Below are positions 1 through 8,244 of a DNA stretch of 64,000 nucleotides, in pieces. Source of the stretch: Streptomyces sp. Q6. GTDB lineage: Bacteria; Actinomycetota; Actinomycetes; Streptomycetales; Streptomycetaceae. The DNA lies in assembly GCF_036967205.1 (NCBI RefSeq), contig NZ_CP146022.1:7688001-7752000 (forward strand). The letters run 5' to 3'. The notes beneath the pieces are model-generated. The model ran no database searches, was not told where the DNA came from, and saw only the letters and a program-made list of their open reading frames with translations. How positions within the stretch are numbered: position 1 is the first letter of the stretch; each line of letters opens with the position of its first letter. Position numbers and translations under genes: made by a program.

Positions 1-157
1 AGCCGCGGTCCGGCGCCTGCGGGTCTCGCCAGCCGAAGAAGTCCAGGTCGTCCCACGGGCGCTCGGCCAGATCGTGCGGCACGAACAGGCGCTTGGCCTC
101 GCCCTTGCTGCAATTCACGAACGCGGACCGGATCTCTCGCTCAGTCAGTGCCTTCAT
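1..157 (-). CDS. FBP-domain protein (N-terminal part, cut by window edge)
   Basis: The gene starts at ATG 157 on the minus strand and runs off the left edge, so only 52 residues are visible. They begin MKALTEREIRSAFVNCSKGE and continue with a WDDLDFFGWRDP stretch. This matches my memory of the start of the actinobacterial FBP (elongation factor G-binding, treble-clef) family, a cytoplasmic family linked to EF-G and fusidic-acid type protection. It diverges from the TetR gene at 229 across a 71-bp gap holding a perfect palindrome. Shared control by that TetR is therefore likely. The family call rests on the N-terminus only. Confidence 0.75.
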   Translation of the reverse strand, partial: MKALTEREIRSAFVNCSKGEAKRLFVPHDLAERPWDDLDFFGWRDPQAPDRG

Positions 158-172
158 ATGGCCGAGGCTAAA

Positions 173-193
173 TTGCCTAAAGGCTTTAGGCAA
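173..193. promoter_or_regulatory. Perfect palindromic operator between FBP gene and tetR
   Basis: Two perfect 10-bp arms, TTGCCTAAAG and CTTTAGGCAA, flank a single central G. The site lies 16 bp from the FBP start and 36 bp from the tetR start, in one of the few AT-rich stretches here. A site of this size, symmetry and position is typical of TetR autoregulation, so I infer that the neighbouring regulator binds it. Confidence 0.75.
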
Positions 194-228
194 ATGCATA
201 ATGAGTTTCGGCGAAGGAGAGGGTGCTC

Positions 229-822
229 ATGGTGCGAGCGGGACTGAACCCGGAACGTCTGGCGCGGGCCGGTGCGGAGCTGGCCGACGAGGTCGGCTTC
301 GAGCAGGTCACCGTCTCGGCGCTGGCCCGCAGGTTCGACGTCAAGGTCGCGAGCCTGTACTCGCACATGAAGAACTCGCACGACCTCAAGACCCGGATCG
401 CCCTGCTCGCCCTGGAGGAGCTGGCCGACCGCGCCGCCGAGGCGCTCGCCGGGCGGGCCGGCAAGGACGCCCTGATCGCCCTGGCGAACGTCTACCGGGA
501 CTACGCCCGCGAGCACCCCGGCCGGTACGCCGCCGCCCAGTTCCGCCTCGACCCGGAAGCCGCCCTGGCCAGCGCCGGCGTGCGGCACGCGCAGATGACC
601 CGCGCACTGCTTCGCGGCTACGACCTGACCGAACCGGACCAGACCCATGCCGTCCGGCTGCTCGGCAGCGTCTTCCACGGCTACGTGAGCCTGGAGATGG
701 GCGGCGGCTTCAGCCACAGCGCCCCCGACTCGGACGAGACGTGGACCCGCACGCTCGACGCCCTGGACGCGCTCCTGCGGAACTGGCCTGCGCCCGAACC
801 CCGTACGACACAGACAGGTTGA
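229..822 (+). CDS. TetR/AcrR-family regulator with WHG-type C-terminal domain
   Basis: A 197-residue one-component repressor. The N-terminal TetR helix-turn-helix reads ADEVGFEQVTVSALARRFDV followed by ASLYSHMKN. The C-terminal half carries VFHGYVSLEMGGGFSH, the signature of the TetR WHG ligand domain. I chose ATG 229 because GGAGA at 216-220 sits 8 nt upstream; the GTG at 223 would leave only 2 nt. It diverges from the FBP gene across the 173-193 palindrome, its probable operator. The stop is 3 nt before the SGNH hydrolase gene, so the two are co-transcribed. The ligand is unknown. Confidence 0.9.
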   Translation: MVRAGLNPERLARAGAELADEVGFEQVTVSALARRFDVKVASLYSHMKNSHDLKTRIALLALEELADRAAEALAGRAGKDALIALANVYRDYAREHPGRYAAAQFRLDPEAALASAGVRHAQMTRALLRGYDLTEPDQTHAVRLLGSVFHGYVSLEMGGGFSHSAPDSDETWTRTLDALDALLRNWPAPEPRTTQTG

Positions 823-825
823 GCC

Positions 826-2061
826 ATGACCACCGAGCACGACGGACACCCCGCGCACCCCGAGGGCGGCGGCCCCGGCGGACGTCCCTGGATCACCACC
901 CCGGTCACCGCCGGGCTGCTGCGCGGCGCCCTCGACGTCGAGCGCACCGAGCTCGGGCTGCTGCCGCACCGGCTGCCCGGCCGGGCCCGCGCCCAGAACA
1001 CGGACGGGCAGCTGGCCATGGCCGAGTCCCAGCCCTCCGGTGTCCGCCTCGCCTTCCGCACCCGTGCCACCGCGATCGAGCTGGACACTGTGCCGACCAA
1101 GCGCGTCTACGCGGGGATGCCGGCGCGCCCCGACGGCCTGTACGACCTCGTCGTCGACGGCCGCCTCGCAGGTCAGGGGAGTGTCGCGGGCGGCCACACC
1201 GTGAGCATCGACATGGCCGCGGGCACCTTCGAGCGCACGCCGGGACGCCCCGGCACCGTCCGCTTCACGGGCCTGTCCGACGCCTCGAAGAGCATCGAGA
1301 TCTGGCTCCCGCACAACGAGACCACCGAGCTCGTCGCCCTGCGCACCGACGCCCCCGTCGACGCCGCCGCGGACACGGGCCGTCCGGTCTGGCTGCACCA
1401 CGGCAGCTCCATCAGCCACGGCTCCGACGCCGCGAGCCCGGCCACCACCTGGCCCGCGCACGCCGCGTCCCTCGGCGGCGCCGACCTGATCAACATGGGC
1501 TTCGGCGGCGCCGCGCTCCTGGACCCCTTCACGGCGCGCGCCATGCGCGACACCCCGGCCGACCTCATCAGCGTCAAGATCGGCATCAACGTCGTCAACT
1601 ACGACCTGATGCGGATGCGCGCCTTCGGGCCCGCCGTCCACGGCTTCCTCGACACGCTGCGCGACGGCCACCCCACCGCGCCGCTCCTGGTCGTCTCGCC
1701 GATCCTCTGCCCGATCCACGAGGACACCCCGGGCCCCGGCGCCCCCGACCCCGCGTCGTTCGGCACCGGCCGCATCACGTTCATGGCGACGGGCGACCCG
1801 GCCGAGACCGCGTACGGGAAGCTCACGCTGCGCACCATCCGGGACGAGCTCGCCCGCGTCGTGGCGCAGCGCGCGGCCGACGACCCGCACCTGTACCACC
1901 TCGACGGCCGCGAGCTCTACGGCGAGGCCGACCACGCGGCGGCGCCCCTGCCCGACGCCCTGCACCCCGACGCCGCCACCCACCTGCGCATCGGGGAGCG
2001 GTTCGCCGACCTGGCCTTCGCCCCCGGCGGAGCCTTCGCGAGCGGGCGGGTTAGCATATGA
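826..2061 (+). CDS. SGNH/GDSL-family hydrolase
   Basis: A 411-residue protein, probably an esterase or acyl hydrolase. The block I serine motif is degenerate (HHGSSISHG near residue 192), block II is NMGFGG, block III is KIGINVVNYD, and the C-terminal Asp/His block is DALHPDAATH. About 185 residues of beta-rich sequence precede the catalytic domain, as in two-domain actinobacterial SGNH proteins. There is no signal peptide, so it is cytoplasmic. It starts 3 nt after the tetR stop and forms an operon with it. The substrate cannot be told from sequence. Confidence 0.85.
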   Translation: MTTEHDGHPAHPEGGGPGGRPWITTPVTAGLLRGALDVERTELGLLPHRLPGRARAQNTDGQLAMAESQPSGVRLAFRTRATAIELDTVPTKRVYAGMPARPDGLYDLVVDGRLAGQGSVAGGHTVSIDMAAGTFERTPGRPGTVRFTGLSDASKSIEIWLPHNETTELVALRTDAPVDAAADTGRPVWLHHGSSISHGSDAASPATTWPAHAASLGGADLINMGFGGAALLDPFTARAMRDTPADLISVKIGINVVNYDLMRMRAFGPAVHGFLDTLRDGHPTAPLLVVSPILCPIHEDTPGPGAPDPASFGTGRITFMATGDPAETAYGKLTLRTIRDELARVVAQRAADDPHLYHLDGRELYGEADHAAAPLPDALHPDAATHLRIGERFADLAFAPGGAFASGRVSI

Positions 2062-2088
2062 GCGCCGCCTAGCTCGAAAGATGCAACT

Positions 2089-3558
2089 GTGACTGTCAAT
2101 GACGACTCGTTCACCAATTGGAAGCACCGCGAGGAGACCGCGGAGTCGATGATCCCGATCATCGGGAAGCTGCACCGTGAGCGGGACGTGAACGTCCTGC
2201 TGCACAGCCGCTCCTTGGTGAACAAGTCGGTGGTCAGCATTCTCAAGACCCACCGATTCGCCCGGCAGATAGCCGGCGAGGAGCTCTCGGTCACCGAGAC
2301 GATGCCGTTCCTGCGCGCCCTCGCCACGCTCGACCTCGGGCCCTCCCAGATCGACATCGGCATGCTCGCCGCGACGTACCGCGGCGACGAACGCGGGCTC
2401 TCCGTCGAGGAGTTCACCGCCGACGCCGTCGCCGGCGCGATCGCCGACGGTGCCGAGGAGACCGCCGGGCGCCGCCCGGGCCGCGACGTCGTCCTGTACG
2501 GCTTCGGCCGCATCGGCAGGCTCGTCGCCCGCCTGCTCATCGAGAAGGCCGGCTCCGGCAACGGGCTCCGGCTGCGCGCCATCGTCGTCCGCCCGGGCGG
2601 CGGGCGGGCCGCCGACGATCTCGTGAAGCGGGCCTCGCTGCTGCGCCGCGACTCGATCCACGGCCAGTTCCAGGGCACGATCACCGTCGACGAGGCGAAC
2701 AGCACGATCATCGCCAACGGCAACACCATCAAGGTGATCTACGCGAACGACCCGTCCGAGGTCGACTACACCGCGTACGGCATCCACGACGCCATCCTGA
2801 TCGACAACACCGGCAAGTGGCGGGACCGCGAGGGACTGTCGACGCACCTGCGTCCGGGCATCGACAAGGTCGTCCTGACCGCGCCCGGCAAGGGCGACGT
2901 CCCGAACATCGTGCACGGTGTCAACCACGACACGATCAAGCCGGACGAGCAGATCCTGTCCTGCGCCTCCTGCACGACGAACGCGATCGTGCCGCCGCTC
3001 AAGGCGATGGCCGACGAGTACGGCGTGGTCCGCGGCCACGTGGAGACCGTCCACTCGTTCACCAACGACCAGAACCTGCTGGACAATTACCACAAGGCCG
3101 ACCGCCGCGGCCGCTCCGCGCCGCTCAACATGGTCATCACCGAGACCGGCGCCGCGTCCGCCGTCGCGAAGGCGCTGCCGGACCTGAAGGCCCCGATCAC
3201 CGGCAGCTCGATCCGCGTGCCCGTCCCGGACGTCTCCATCGCGATCCTGAGCCTGCGCCTCGGCCGCGAGACCACCCGCGACGAGGTCCTCGACCACCTC
3301 CGCGAGGTCTCCCTCACGTCGCCGCTCAAGCGCCAGATCGACTTCACCAACGCGCCCGACGCCGTCTCCAGCGACTTCATCGGCTCGCGGCACGCCTCGA
3401 TCGTCGACGCCGGCGCCACCAAGGTCGACGGCGACAACGCGATCCTCTACCTCTGGTACGACAACGAGTTCGGCTACTCGTGCCAGGTGATCCGCGTCGT
3501 GCAGCACGTCTCCGGCGTCGAGTACCCGACGTTCCCGGCTCCGGTCACCTCGGCCTGA
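2089..3558 (+). CDS. gap: Glyceraldehyde-3-phosphate dehydrogenase, long form with N-terminal extension
   Basis: A 489-residue protein against about 335 for ordinary GAPDH. The NAD-binding Rossmann motif GFGRIGR is near residue 138 and the catalytic Cys is near 295 in SCASCTTNAIVPP, with WYDNEFGYSCQ near the end. The first 130 residues (starting MTVNDDSFTNWKHREE) form an extra helical domain, as in the long GAPDH paralogue of Streptomyces and Corynebacterium. It oxidises G3P or runs in the gluconeogenic direction; I cannot tell which. The start is GTG 2089, behind a weak GAAAG, 27 nt after the hydrolase stop. A strong hairpin follows. Confidence 0.93.
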   Translation: MTVNDDSFTNWKHREETAESMIPIIGKLHRERDVNVLLHSRSLVNKSVVSILKTHRFARQIAGEELSVTETMPFLRALATLDLGPSQIDIGMLAATYRGDERGLSVEEFTADAVAGAIADGAEETAGRRPGRDVVLYGFGRIGRLVARLLIEKAGSGNGLRLRAIVVRPGGGRAADDLVKRASLLRRDSIHGQFQGTITVDEANSTIIANGNTIKVIYANDPSEVDYTAYGIHDAILIDNTGKWRDREGLSTHLRPGIDKVVLTAPGKGDVPNIVHGVNHDTIKPDEQILSCASCTTNAIVPPLKAMADEYGVVRGHVETVHSFTNDQNLLDNYHKADRRGRSAPLNMVITETGAASAVAKALPDLKAPITGSSIRVPVPDVSIAILSLRLGRETTRDEVLDHLREVSLTSPLKRQIDFTNAPDAVSSDFIGSRHASIVDAGATKVDGDNAILYLWYDNEFGYSCQVIRVVQHVSGVEYPTFPAPVTSA

Positions 3559-3576
3559 CCCGCACGCGTACGACCG

Positions 3577-3608
3577 AAGGCCGCTCCCACCGTCGTGGGG
3601 GCGGCCTT
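3577..3608 (+). terminator. Intrinsic-type hairpin after long GAPDH
   Basis: The arms AAGGCCGCTCCCAC and GTGGGGGCGGCCTT pair over 14 bp with one G-U wobble around a 4-nt loop, starting 18 nt after the stop codon. There is no T-tract, as usual for Streptomyces terminators. Confidence 0.8.
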
Positions 3609-3664
3609 CGCCGTTCCTGAGACGCGCTTGACCTGGTGATCCGCCGGGGCGCAGGATGAGGGGC

Positions 3665-3742
3665 ATGTTCACGCATCGCGCCCACGCGTTCGGATCGGCC
3701 ACCGTGCCGGACCGATGTGGTTGCGCGCGCAGCGGCTTGTAG
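3665..3742 (+). CDS. Putative 25-residue leader peptide upstream of the dioxygenase
   Basis: A short ATG frame with GAGGGG placed 2 nt before it, ending at TAG 3740. The peptide is 25 residues and ends DRCGCARSGL, with two Cys close to the stop. Cys-containing leader peptides precede sulfur-metabolism operons in actinomycetes, and TauD-type dioxygenases often release sulfite from sulfonates. That fits translation-coupled attenuation by cysteine supply. A GC-rich hairpin lies between this frame and the dioxygenase. The call is inference from position and composition. Confidence 0.4.
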   Translation: MFTHRAHAFGSATVPDRCGCARSGL

Positions 3743-3771
3743 CGGACGCCTTCGTCCCTCGTCGCTGATCT

Positions 3772-3822
3772 CCGTACGCCCACGGGCCCCGCCGCGCCTC
3801 GTCGCGGGCCGCGCGCGTACGG
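3772..3822 (+). promoter_or_regulatory. Hairpin between leader frame and dioxygenase gene
   Basis: CCGTACGC (3772-3779) pairs with GCGTACGG (3815-3822), enclosing GC-rich sequence that can pair further. It starts 29 nt after the leader stop and ends 43 nt before the dioxygenase start, where an attenuator would be expected. No experiment supports that role. Confidence 0.35.
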
Positions 3823-3865
3823 CGCCCTTCCCCCGCCTCACCACCGCGTGCCCCGGAGAGTGCTC

Positions 3866-4804
3866 ATGTCCGTGACGGACACCCCGCCCACCCACGCCCT
3901 GCGTCCCGCCCGCATCCCCGACGACGGCCTGTACGAGGGCCGACGCGTCCTGCGCCGCACCCCCGAGAACTGGGACGACCGCCCGTACGAGCTGTTCGGC
4001 CTCGTCCCGCGAGGAGCCACCATCGGCGCCGAGATCCGCGGCGTCGACCTCGCCCGCCCCCTGTCGCCCGCGCTGCGCGGGGAGTTGAACCGCGCCCTGC
4101 TCGAATGGAAGGTCCTGTTCTTCCGCGGGCAGCACCTCAGCAGCGCGCACCAGCGTGCGTTCGCCCTCAACTGGGGGGAGTTGGAGACCAACCCGCTGCT
4201 CGCGCGCGGCGACAGCGACGACGTCGTGCGGTTCGACAAGAGCGCCGGGTCGGTGCCCACGTACGAGAACGTGTGGCACACCGACGTCACCTTCCGCGAA
4301 CGGCCCGCGATGGGCGCCGTGTTGCAGCTGCGCGAGGTCCCGCCGTTCGGCGGCGACACCCTGTGGGCCGACATGGCGGCCGCGTACGACAACCTGCCGC
4401 GGTGGGTGCGGGACCGCGTCGACGGGGCCGTCGCCGAGCACGACTTCCTGCCCGGCTTCCGCAGGTTCTACGGGCCCGAACGGCTCGCCCGGTGGCAGGA
4501 GTCGTTCCCGCCCGTCACGCATCCCGTCGTGCGCACGCATCCCGAGACCGGACGGCGGATGCTCTTCGTCAACACCTCCTTCACGACGCGGATCCTCGGC
4601 GTCGAGCGGGCGGAGAGCGACCGGCTGCTGCGGATCCTGTTCCAGCAGGCCCATGTCCCGGAATTCCAGGTGCGGTTCACGTGGCAGCCGGGCGACATCG
4701 CCTTCTGGGACAACCGGGCCACGCAGCACTACGCCGTCGCCGACTACGGCGACGACCGCCGGGTCGCCGAGCGCGTCGCCGTCGCGGGCGACCGCCCGTA
4801 CTGA
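3866..4804 (+). CDS. TauD/TfdA-family Fe(II)/2-oxoglutarate dioxygenase
   Basis: A 312-residue cytoplasmic dioxygenase. The iron facial triad is visible as HTD near residue 138 and the distal His in WDNRATQHYAVADYG near the end. The N-terminal motif GAEIRGVDLARPL is the family hallmark. Members hydroxylate taurine, sulfonates, alkyl sulfates, 2,4-D or carboxylates; the substrate here is not determined. ATG 3866 is preferred over GTG 3848 because GGAGAG at 3855-3860 precedes it by 5 nt. The possible Cys-containing leader upstream favours a sulfur substrate. A carnitine operon converges from downstream. Confidence 0.9.
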   Translation: MSVTDTPPTHALRPARIPDDGLYEGRRVLRRTPENWDDRPYELFGLVPRGATIGAEIRGVDLARPLSPALRGELNRALLEWKVLFFRGQHLSSAHQRAFALNWGELETNPLLARGDSDDVVRFDKSAGSVPTYENVWHTDVTFRERPAMGAVLQLREVPPFGGDTLWADMAAAYDNLPRWVRDRVDGAVAEHDFLPGFRRFYGPERLARWQESFPPVTHPVVRTHPETGRRMLFVNTSFTTRILGVERAESDRLLRILFQQAHVPEFQVRFTWQPGDIAFWDNRATQHYAVADYGDDRRVAERVAVAGDRPY

Positions 4805-4957
4805 CGGAACCCGCCGCCGGGTCGCCGAGCACCGGCAGGAGCGGCCCGCTCCCCTTGGTCACGGGCGGCGGCAGCGGGTACGTTCGGCGGAGCCGGCCCG
4901 CCCCCGTCGGCGCGAGCGACGCGGGCGCCGGCCACCTATCAGGAAGGACGATCCACC

Positions 4958-5710
4958 ATTCCCGCTTCCCTCACGAACCTGCGGATCCCCACTCCGGACG
5001 GCACGGCCGACGCCTTCGCCGCCTTTCCCGACGACGGTGCGCGGCACCCCGGAGTGCTGCTCTACGGGGACGCGTTCGGCGACCGCCCCACGCTGCGCTC
5101 GATGGCCCGCGAACTGGCCGGGCACGGCTACTACGTGCTCGTCCCCCACTTCCTCCACCGGCACGGCCCGGCGCCCGTGATCGACCTGCCCGAGTTCATC
5201 GACGAGCAGGCACGGCACACGGCGCTGAAGGAGCTGATGCCGCTCCTCCAGGGGCACTCCGGCGAGCACATCCTGCGCGACGCCGACGCGTTCCTCGGGT
5301 TCCTCACCGCGCGGCCCGAGGTCGCGGACGGCCCGGTGGGCGTGCTCGGCTACTGCTTCGGCGGCCTGCTGGCGATGCGCACCGCGGCGGCCGACCCCGC
5401 CAGGGTCGCGGCCGTCGCCTCGTTCCACGGACCCGTCGTGCCCGACCCGTCCGAGAGCCTGGACGCGTTCCTCTCCCGGATCACGGCCGAGGTCCACCTC
5501 GGCCACGCCGCGAGCGACCTGACGCCCGAGGCCCTCGACGAGCTCAACCGTGCCCTGGACGGCGCGGGGGTCCGCCACACCTCGGAGATCTACCCCGACA
5601 CCGTCCACGGGTTCACCATGGCCGACACCGACGCCTTCAGCGCGGACGGCCTGCGGCGTCACTGGGAGCGGCTGCTGCCCCTCCTGGAAGCCAACCTGAC
5701 CGGGCGCTGA
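4958..5710 (+). CDS. Dienelactone hydrolase-family protein with apparent ATT start
   Basis: An alpha/beta hydrolase of about 250 residues. The nucleophile Cys lies in GVLGYCFGG near residue 133 and the His in YPDTVHGFTMAD near the end, giving the DLH-type Cys-Asp-His triad. The first in-frame ATG/GTG/TTG is GTG 5054, but starting there would remove the first strands (PASLTNLRIPTPDGTADAF). An in-frame ATT at 4958 lies 10 nt after AGGAAGG, the only good ribosome site, and restores family length. The substrate is unknown. It ends convergently with the carnitine thioesterase. Confidence 0.8.
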   Translation: MPASLTNLRIPTPDGTADAFAAFPDDGARHPGVLLYGDAFGDRPTLRSMARELAGHGYYVLVPHFLHRHGPAPVIDLPEFIDEQARHTALKELMPLLQGHSGEHILRDADAFLGFLTARPEVADGPVGVLGYCFGGLLAMRTAAADPARVAAVASFHGPVVPDPSESLDAFLSRITAEVHLGHAASDLTPEALDELNRALDGAGVRHTSEIYPDTVHGFTMADTDAFSADGLRRHWERLLPLLEANLTGR

Positions 5711-5724
5711 GGCGCGCCGCGCCG

Positions 5725-6240
5725 TCAGGACACCGGCGCGATGGACCGGCCCGCCCACGGCGGTGCCGGTTCCGTGAGGCGGGCGAAGCAGGCGCCGATC
5801 ATGTCCGGGAACGCGGCCGCGCGCCCCTGCTGCCGGTCGACGTGGACCGCCAGGAGTTCCGTCGTCGCCACCGGCTCCGCGTCCGCAGCCGGCTCGGACA
5901 CCGCGTCCGCGACGACGTACATCTCGTGCGTGAACCGCGCCTTCTTCGCCGCCACCCCCAACACCCGCGTACGGATGGCGAGATGGGCGCCTTCGGGGAC
6001 GTCCCGCAGGTACCGGATGTGCGACTCGACCGTGTAGAGGGAGCATCCGGTCGACTCACGGTACGTGGAGTCGAGGCCCGTCTCGATCATCATCGCGTCG
6101 GTGGCGTGGCCGAAGGCGAGGACGTAGAACGCCTCGCTCATATGGCCGTTGTAGTCGATCCACTCGGGGCGGACCGTCCGGTGGAGGAGCGGGAGCCGGG
6201 GCGCCCCCGCCGGGGTCTCCCGTGCCGTCTGCCGCGTCAT
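5725..6240 (-). CDS. Hot-dog thioesterase of the carnitine operon (CdhB-like)
   Basis: A 171-residue single-domain thioesterase of the 4-hydroxybenzoyl-CoA type, with the hot-dog motif VRPEWIDYNGHMSEAFY and the aspartate-containing helix region. It is the last gene of a minus-strand operon, overlapping the carnitine dehydrogenase stop by 4 nt (ATGA). In Pseudomonas carnitine breakdown the equivalent enzyme, CdhB, hydrolyses betainyl-CoA to glycine betaine. The same gene order here makes that the likely role. Cytoplasmic; no signal peptide. Confidence 0.85.
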   Translation of the reverse strand: MTRQTARETPAGAPRLPLLHRTVRPEWIDYNGHMSEAFYVLAFGHATDAMMIETGLDSTYRESTGCSLYTVESHIRYLRDVPEGAHLAIRTRVLGVAAKKARFTHEMYVVADAVSEPAADAEPVATTELLAVHVDRQQGRAAAFPDMIGACFARLTEPAPPWAGRSIAPVS

Positions 6241-7232
6241 CGCGGGTCCCCCTTCGGGTCGGACGTCGCGTCGAGACGGCCCGTCGCGCGCAGGACGTCG
6301 ATGACGCCCCGGTCGCGCTCGGCCACCAGGTCGGCGATGGAGCGCCCGTCCGCCGCCTCGTCGCAGCCCGCGACCACGGCCTCGTACAACTCCCGGTCCA
6401 GTTCCGGCGCTTGGAGCCGCGTCCAGGGCGACTTCAGCGACGGACCGAAGTGGTCCAGCATGTGCGCCATGCCGCCCTCGCCGCCCGCGAGCGCGAACGT
6501 CAGCATCGGGCCCATCACCGCCCAGCGCAGGCCGGGGCCCTCGGTGATCGATGCGTCGATGTCACGGACCGTCGCCTCACCGTTGGCCACCATGTGCAAC
6601 GCCTCGCGCCACAGGGCCTCCTGGAGCCGGTTCGCGATGAAGCCGGGCACCTCGCGGTCCATCGTGATCACGGACTTGCCCGCGACCTCGTAGAAGCGGG
6701 ACGCCCAGGCGACCGCCGCCGCGTCGGTGCGCTCGCCGCCGACGACCTCGACGAGCGGAATCAGGTACGGCGGATTGAACGGGTGGCCGACGACCAGGCG
6801 CGACGGGTCGGCGGCGGTCGTCTGCATGTCCGTCATCGGGTAGCCCGACGTGGACGAAGCGATGACGACACCGGGCGGCGCCGCGGCGTCGATACGGGCG
6901 AGGAGATCGCGCTTCAGGTCGAGCTTCTCGGGCGCGCTCTCCTGCACGAACTCGGCCTCCCCGACGGCCTGTTCGAGCGTGGCGGTGACGGTGAGCCGGT
7001 CCGGCGACGCGCCGCCGGCGAGGCCCAGCAGGGTGAGCGCGGGCCAGGCCGCGTCGACCAGCCGCCGCAGCTTCTGCGCCACGTCGGGCGCCGGGTCCCA
7101 GGCCGTGACGTCGTAGCCGCGGGCCAGGAAGTGCGCGACCCAGCCGCCGCCGATGACTCCGGCGCCGACGCAGGCGACGCGGCGGACGTCCTCCGGCGCG
7201 GGAAGGGGGGTGGTGGGGGCAGTGGTGGTCAT
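6237..7232 (-). CDS. L-carnitine 3-dehydrogenase-like NAD-dependent enzyme (CdhA-like)
   Basis: A 331-residue member of the 3-hydroxyacyl-CoA dehydrogenase family, predicted to oxidise L-carnitine to 3-dehydrocarnitine. The NAD motif VACVGAGVIGGGW lies in the first 30 residues. SSTSGYPMTDMQ, VVGHPFNPPYLIPLVEVVGG and the C-terminal helical domain with EGPGLRWAVMGP match carnitine dehydrogenases. ATG 7232 overlaps the upstream stop by 1 nt (TGATG). The frame stays open further upstream, but that part overlaps the neighbouring gene and has no homology. The next gene overlaps by 4 nt, so translation is coupled. Confidence 0.88.
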   Translation of the reverse strand: MTTTAPTTPLPAPEDVRRVACVGAGVIGGGWVAHFLARGYDVTAWDPAPDVAQKLRRLVDAAWPALTLLGLAGGASPDRLTVTATLEQAVGEAEFVQESAPEKLDLKRDLLARIDAAAPPGVVIASSTSGYPMTDMQTTAADPSRLVVGHPFNPPYLIPLVEVVGGERTDAAAVAWASRFYEVAGKSVITMDREVPGFIANRLQEALWREALHMVANGEATVRDIDASITEGPGLRWAVMGPMLTFALAGGEGGMAHMLDHFGPSLKSPWTRLQAPELDRELYEAVVAGCDEAADGRSIADLVAERDRGVIDVLRATGRLDATSDPKGDPR

Positions 7233-8134
7233 CAGGCCGCCGCCTTCCTGAGGCCGAGGATGTCCCGGGCCTCGTCCGGCGACGCGACCCGCGCGCCGAT
7301 CGATTCGGTGAGGGTCACGGCACGCTCGACGAGCTGGGCGTTGGTCGCCTTGGTGCCCTTGCCGAGGTACAGGTTGTCCTCCAGGCCGACGCGGACGTGC
7401 CCGCCGAGCAGGATGGACTGCGCCACCCACGGCATCTGCATCCGGCCGATCGCGAAACTCGCCCAACGGCTGTTCTCCGGCAGCATGGTGACCATGGACT
7501 GGAGCACGCCCGGGTCGGCGGGCGCGCCCCACGGGATGCCCATGCACAGCTGGAACACCGACGGATCGTCGAGGAGCCCCTCCGCGAGCAGCTGCTTCGC
7601 GAACCACAGATGGCCGGTGTCGAAGCACTCCAACTCGGGCCGCACGCCCAGCTCCTGGATGCGGCGGGCACCCGCGCGCAGCATGTCCGGGGTGGAGACG
7701 TAGAGGTTCGAGCCGTCGCCGAAGTTCAGCGAGCCGCAGTCGAGGGTGCAGATGTCGGGGAGCAGCTCCTCGACGTGGGGGAGCCGGTCGAGGCCGCCGA
7801 CCAGGTCGGAGCCGGGGAGGGGGAACCCGGCGAGCGGCTGGTCCGGGTCGACGACGAGGTCGCCGCCCATGCCCGCGGTGAGGTTGATGACGACGTCGGT
7901 GCCGGTCTCCTTGATGCGCTCGACGACCTCGCGGTACAGCTTCGGGTCGCGCGAAGGGGCGCCGGTCTCCGGATCGCGCACGTGGATGTGGACGACGGCG
8001 GCGCCGGCGTCCGCCGCCTCCACGGCGTTCCGGGCTATCTGTTCCGGGGTGACGGGCACGTGGGGGCTCTTGCGGACGGTGTCACCGGCGCCGGTGAGGG
8101 CGCAGGTGATGATGACGTTCTCGGTGATGGACAT
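7232..8134 (-). CDS. Beta-keto acid cleavage enzyme (BKACE, CdhC-like)
   Basis: A 300-residue TIM-barrel of the BKACE family (old name 3-keto-5-aminohexanoate cleavage protein). It condenses a beta-keto acid with acetyl-CoA; on dehydrocarnitine the products are betainyl-CoA and acetoacetate. The zinc ligands H49 and H51 are in VVHIHVRD, and the C-terminal VRVGLEDN loop supplies the third metal ligand region. First gene of the operon. The start ATG 8134 has GGGAG 8 nt upstream. With the dehydrogenase and thioesterase it makes a complete three-step route from carnitine to betaine. Confidence 0.9.
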   Translation of the reverse strand: MSITENVIITCALTGAGDTVRKSPHVPVTPEQIARNAVEAADAGAAVVHIHVRDPETGAPSRDPKLYREVVERIKETGTDVVINLTAGMGGDLVVDPDQPLAGFPLPGSDLVGGLDRLPHVEELLPDICTLDCGSLNFGDGSNLYVSTPDMLRAGARRIQELGVRPELECFDTGHLWFAKQLLAEGLLDDPSVFQLCMGIPWGAPADPGVLQSMVTMLPENSRWASFAIGRMQMPWVAQSILLGGHVRVGLEDNLYLGKGTKATNAQLVERAVTLTESIGARVASPDEARDILGLRKAAA

Positions 8135-8244
8135 GTGGGGGTCTCCCAGATCGAGCCCCTCCGGCGCCTGAGGTGCGGGGCCCGCTGTGGAGCCCCGCGG
8201 TCCGCGCGCCGTCGGGGTGTGTGTGATGCGTTGCCGGTGGGGGC

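Noticed and set aside
154-3783. A 1209-residue antisense frame opposite the SGNH and GAPDH genes
   Set aside because: It is low in complexity and arises because the real genes end codons in G/C. The plus-strand genes have clear motifs.
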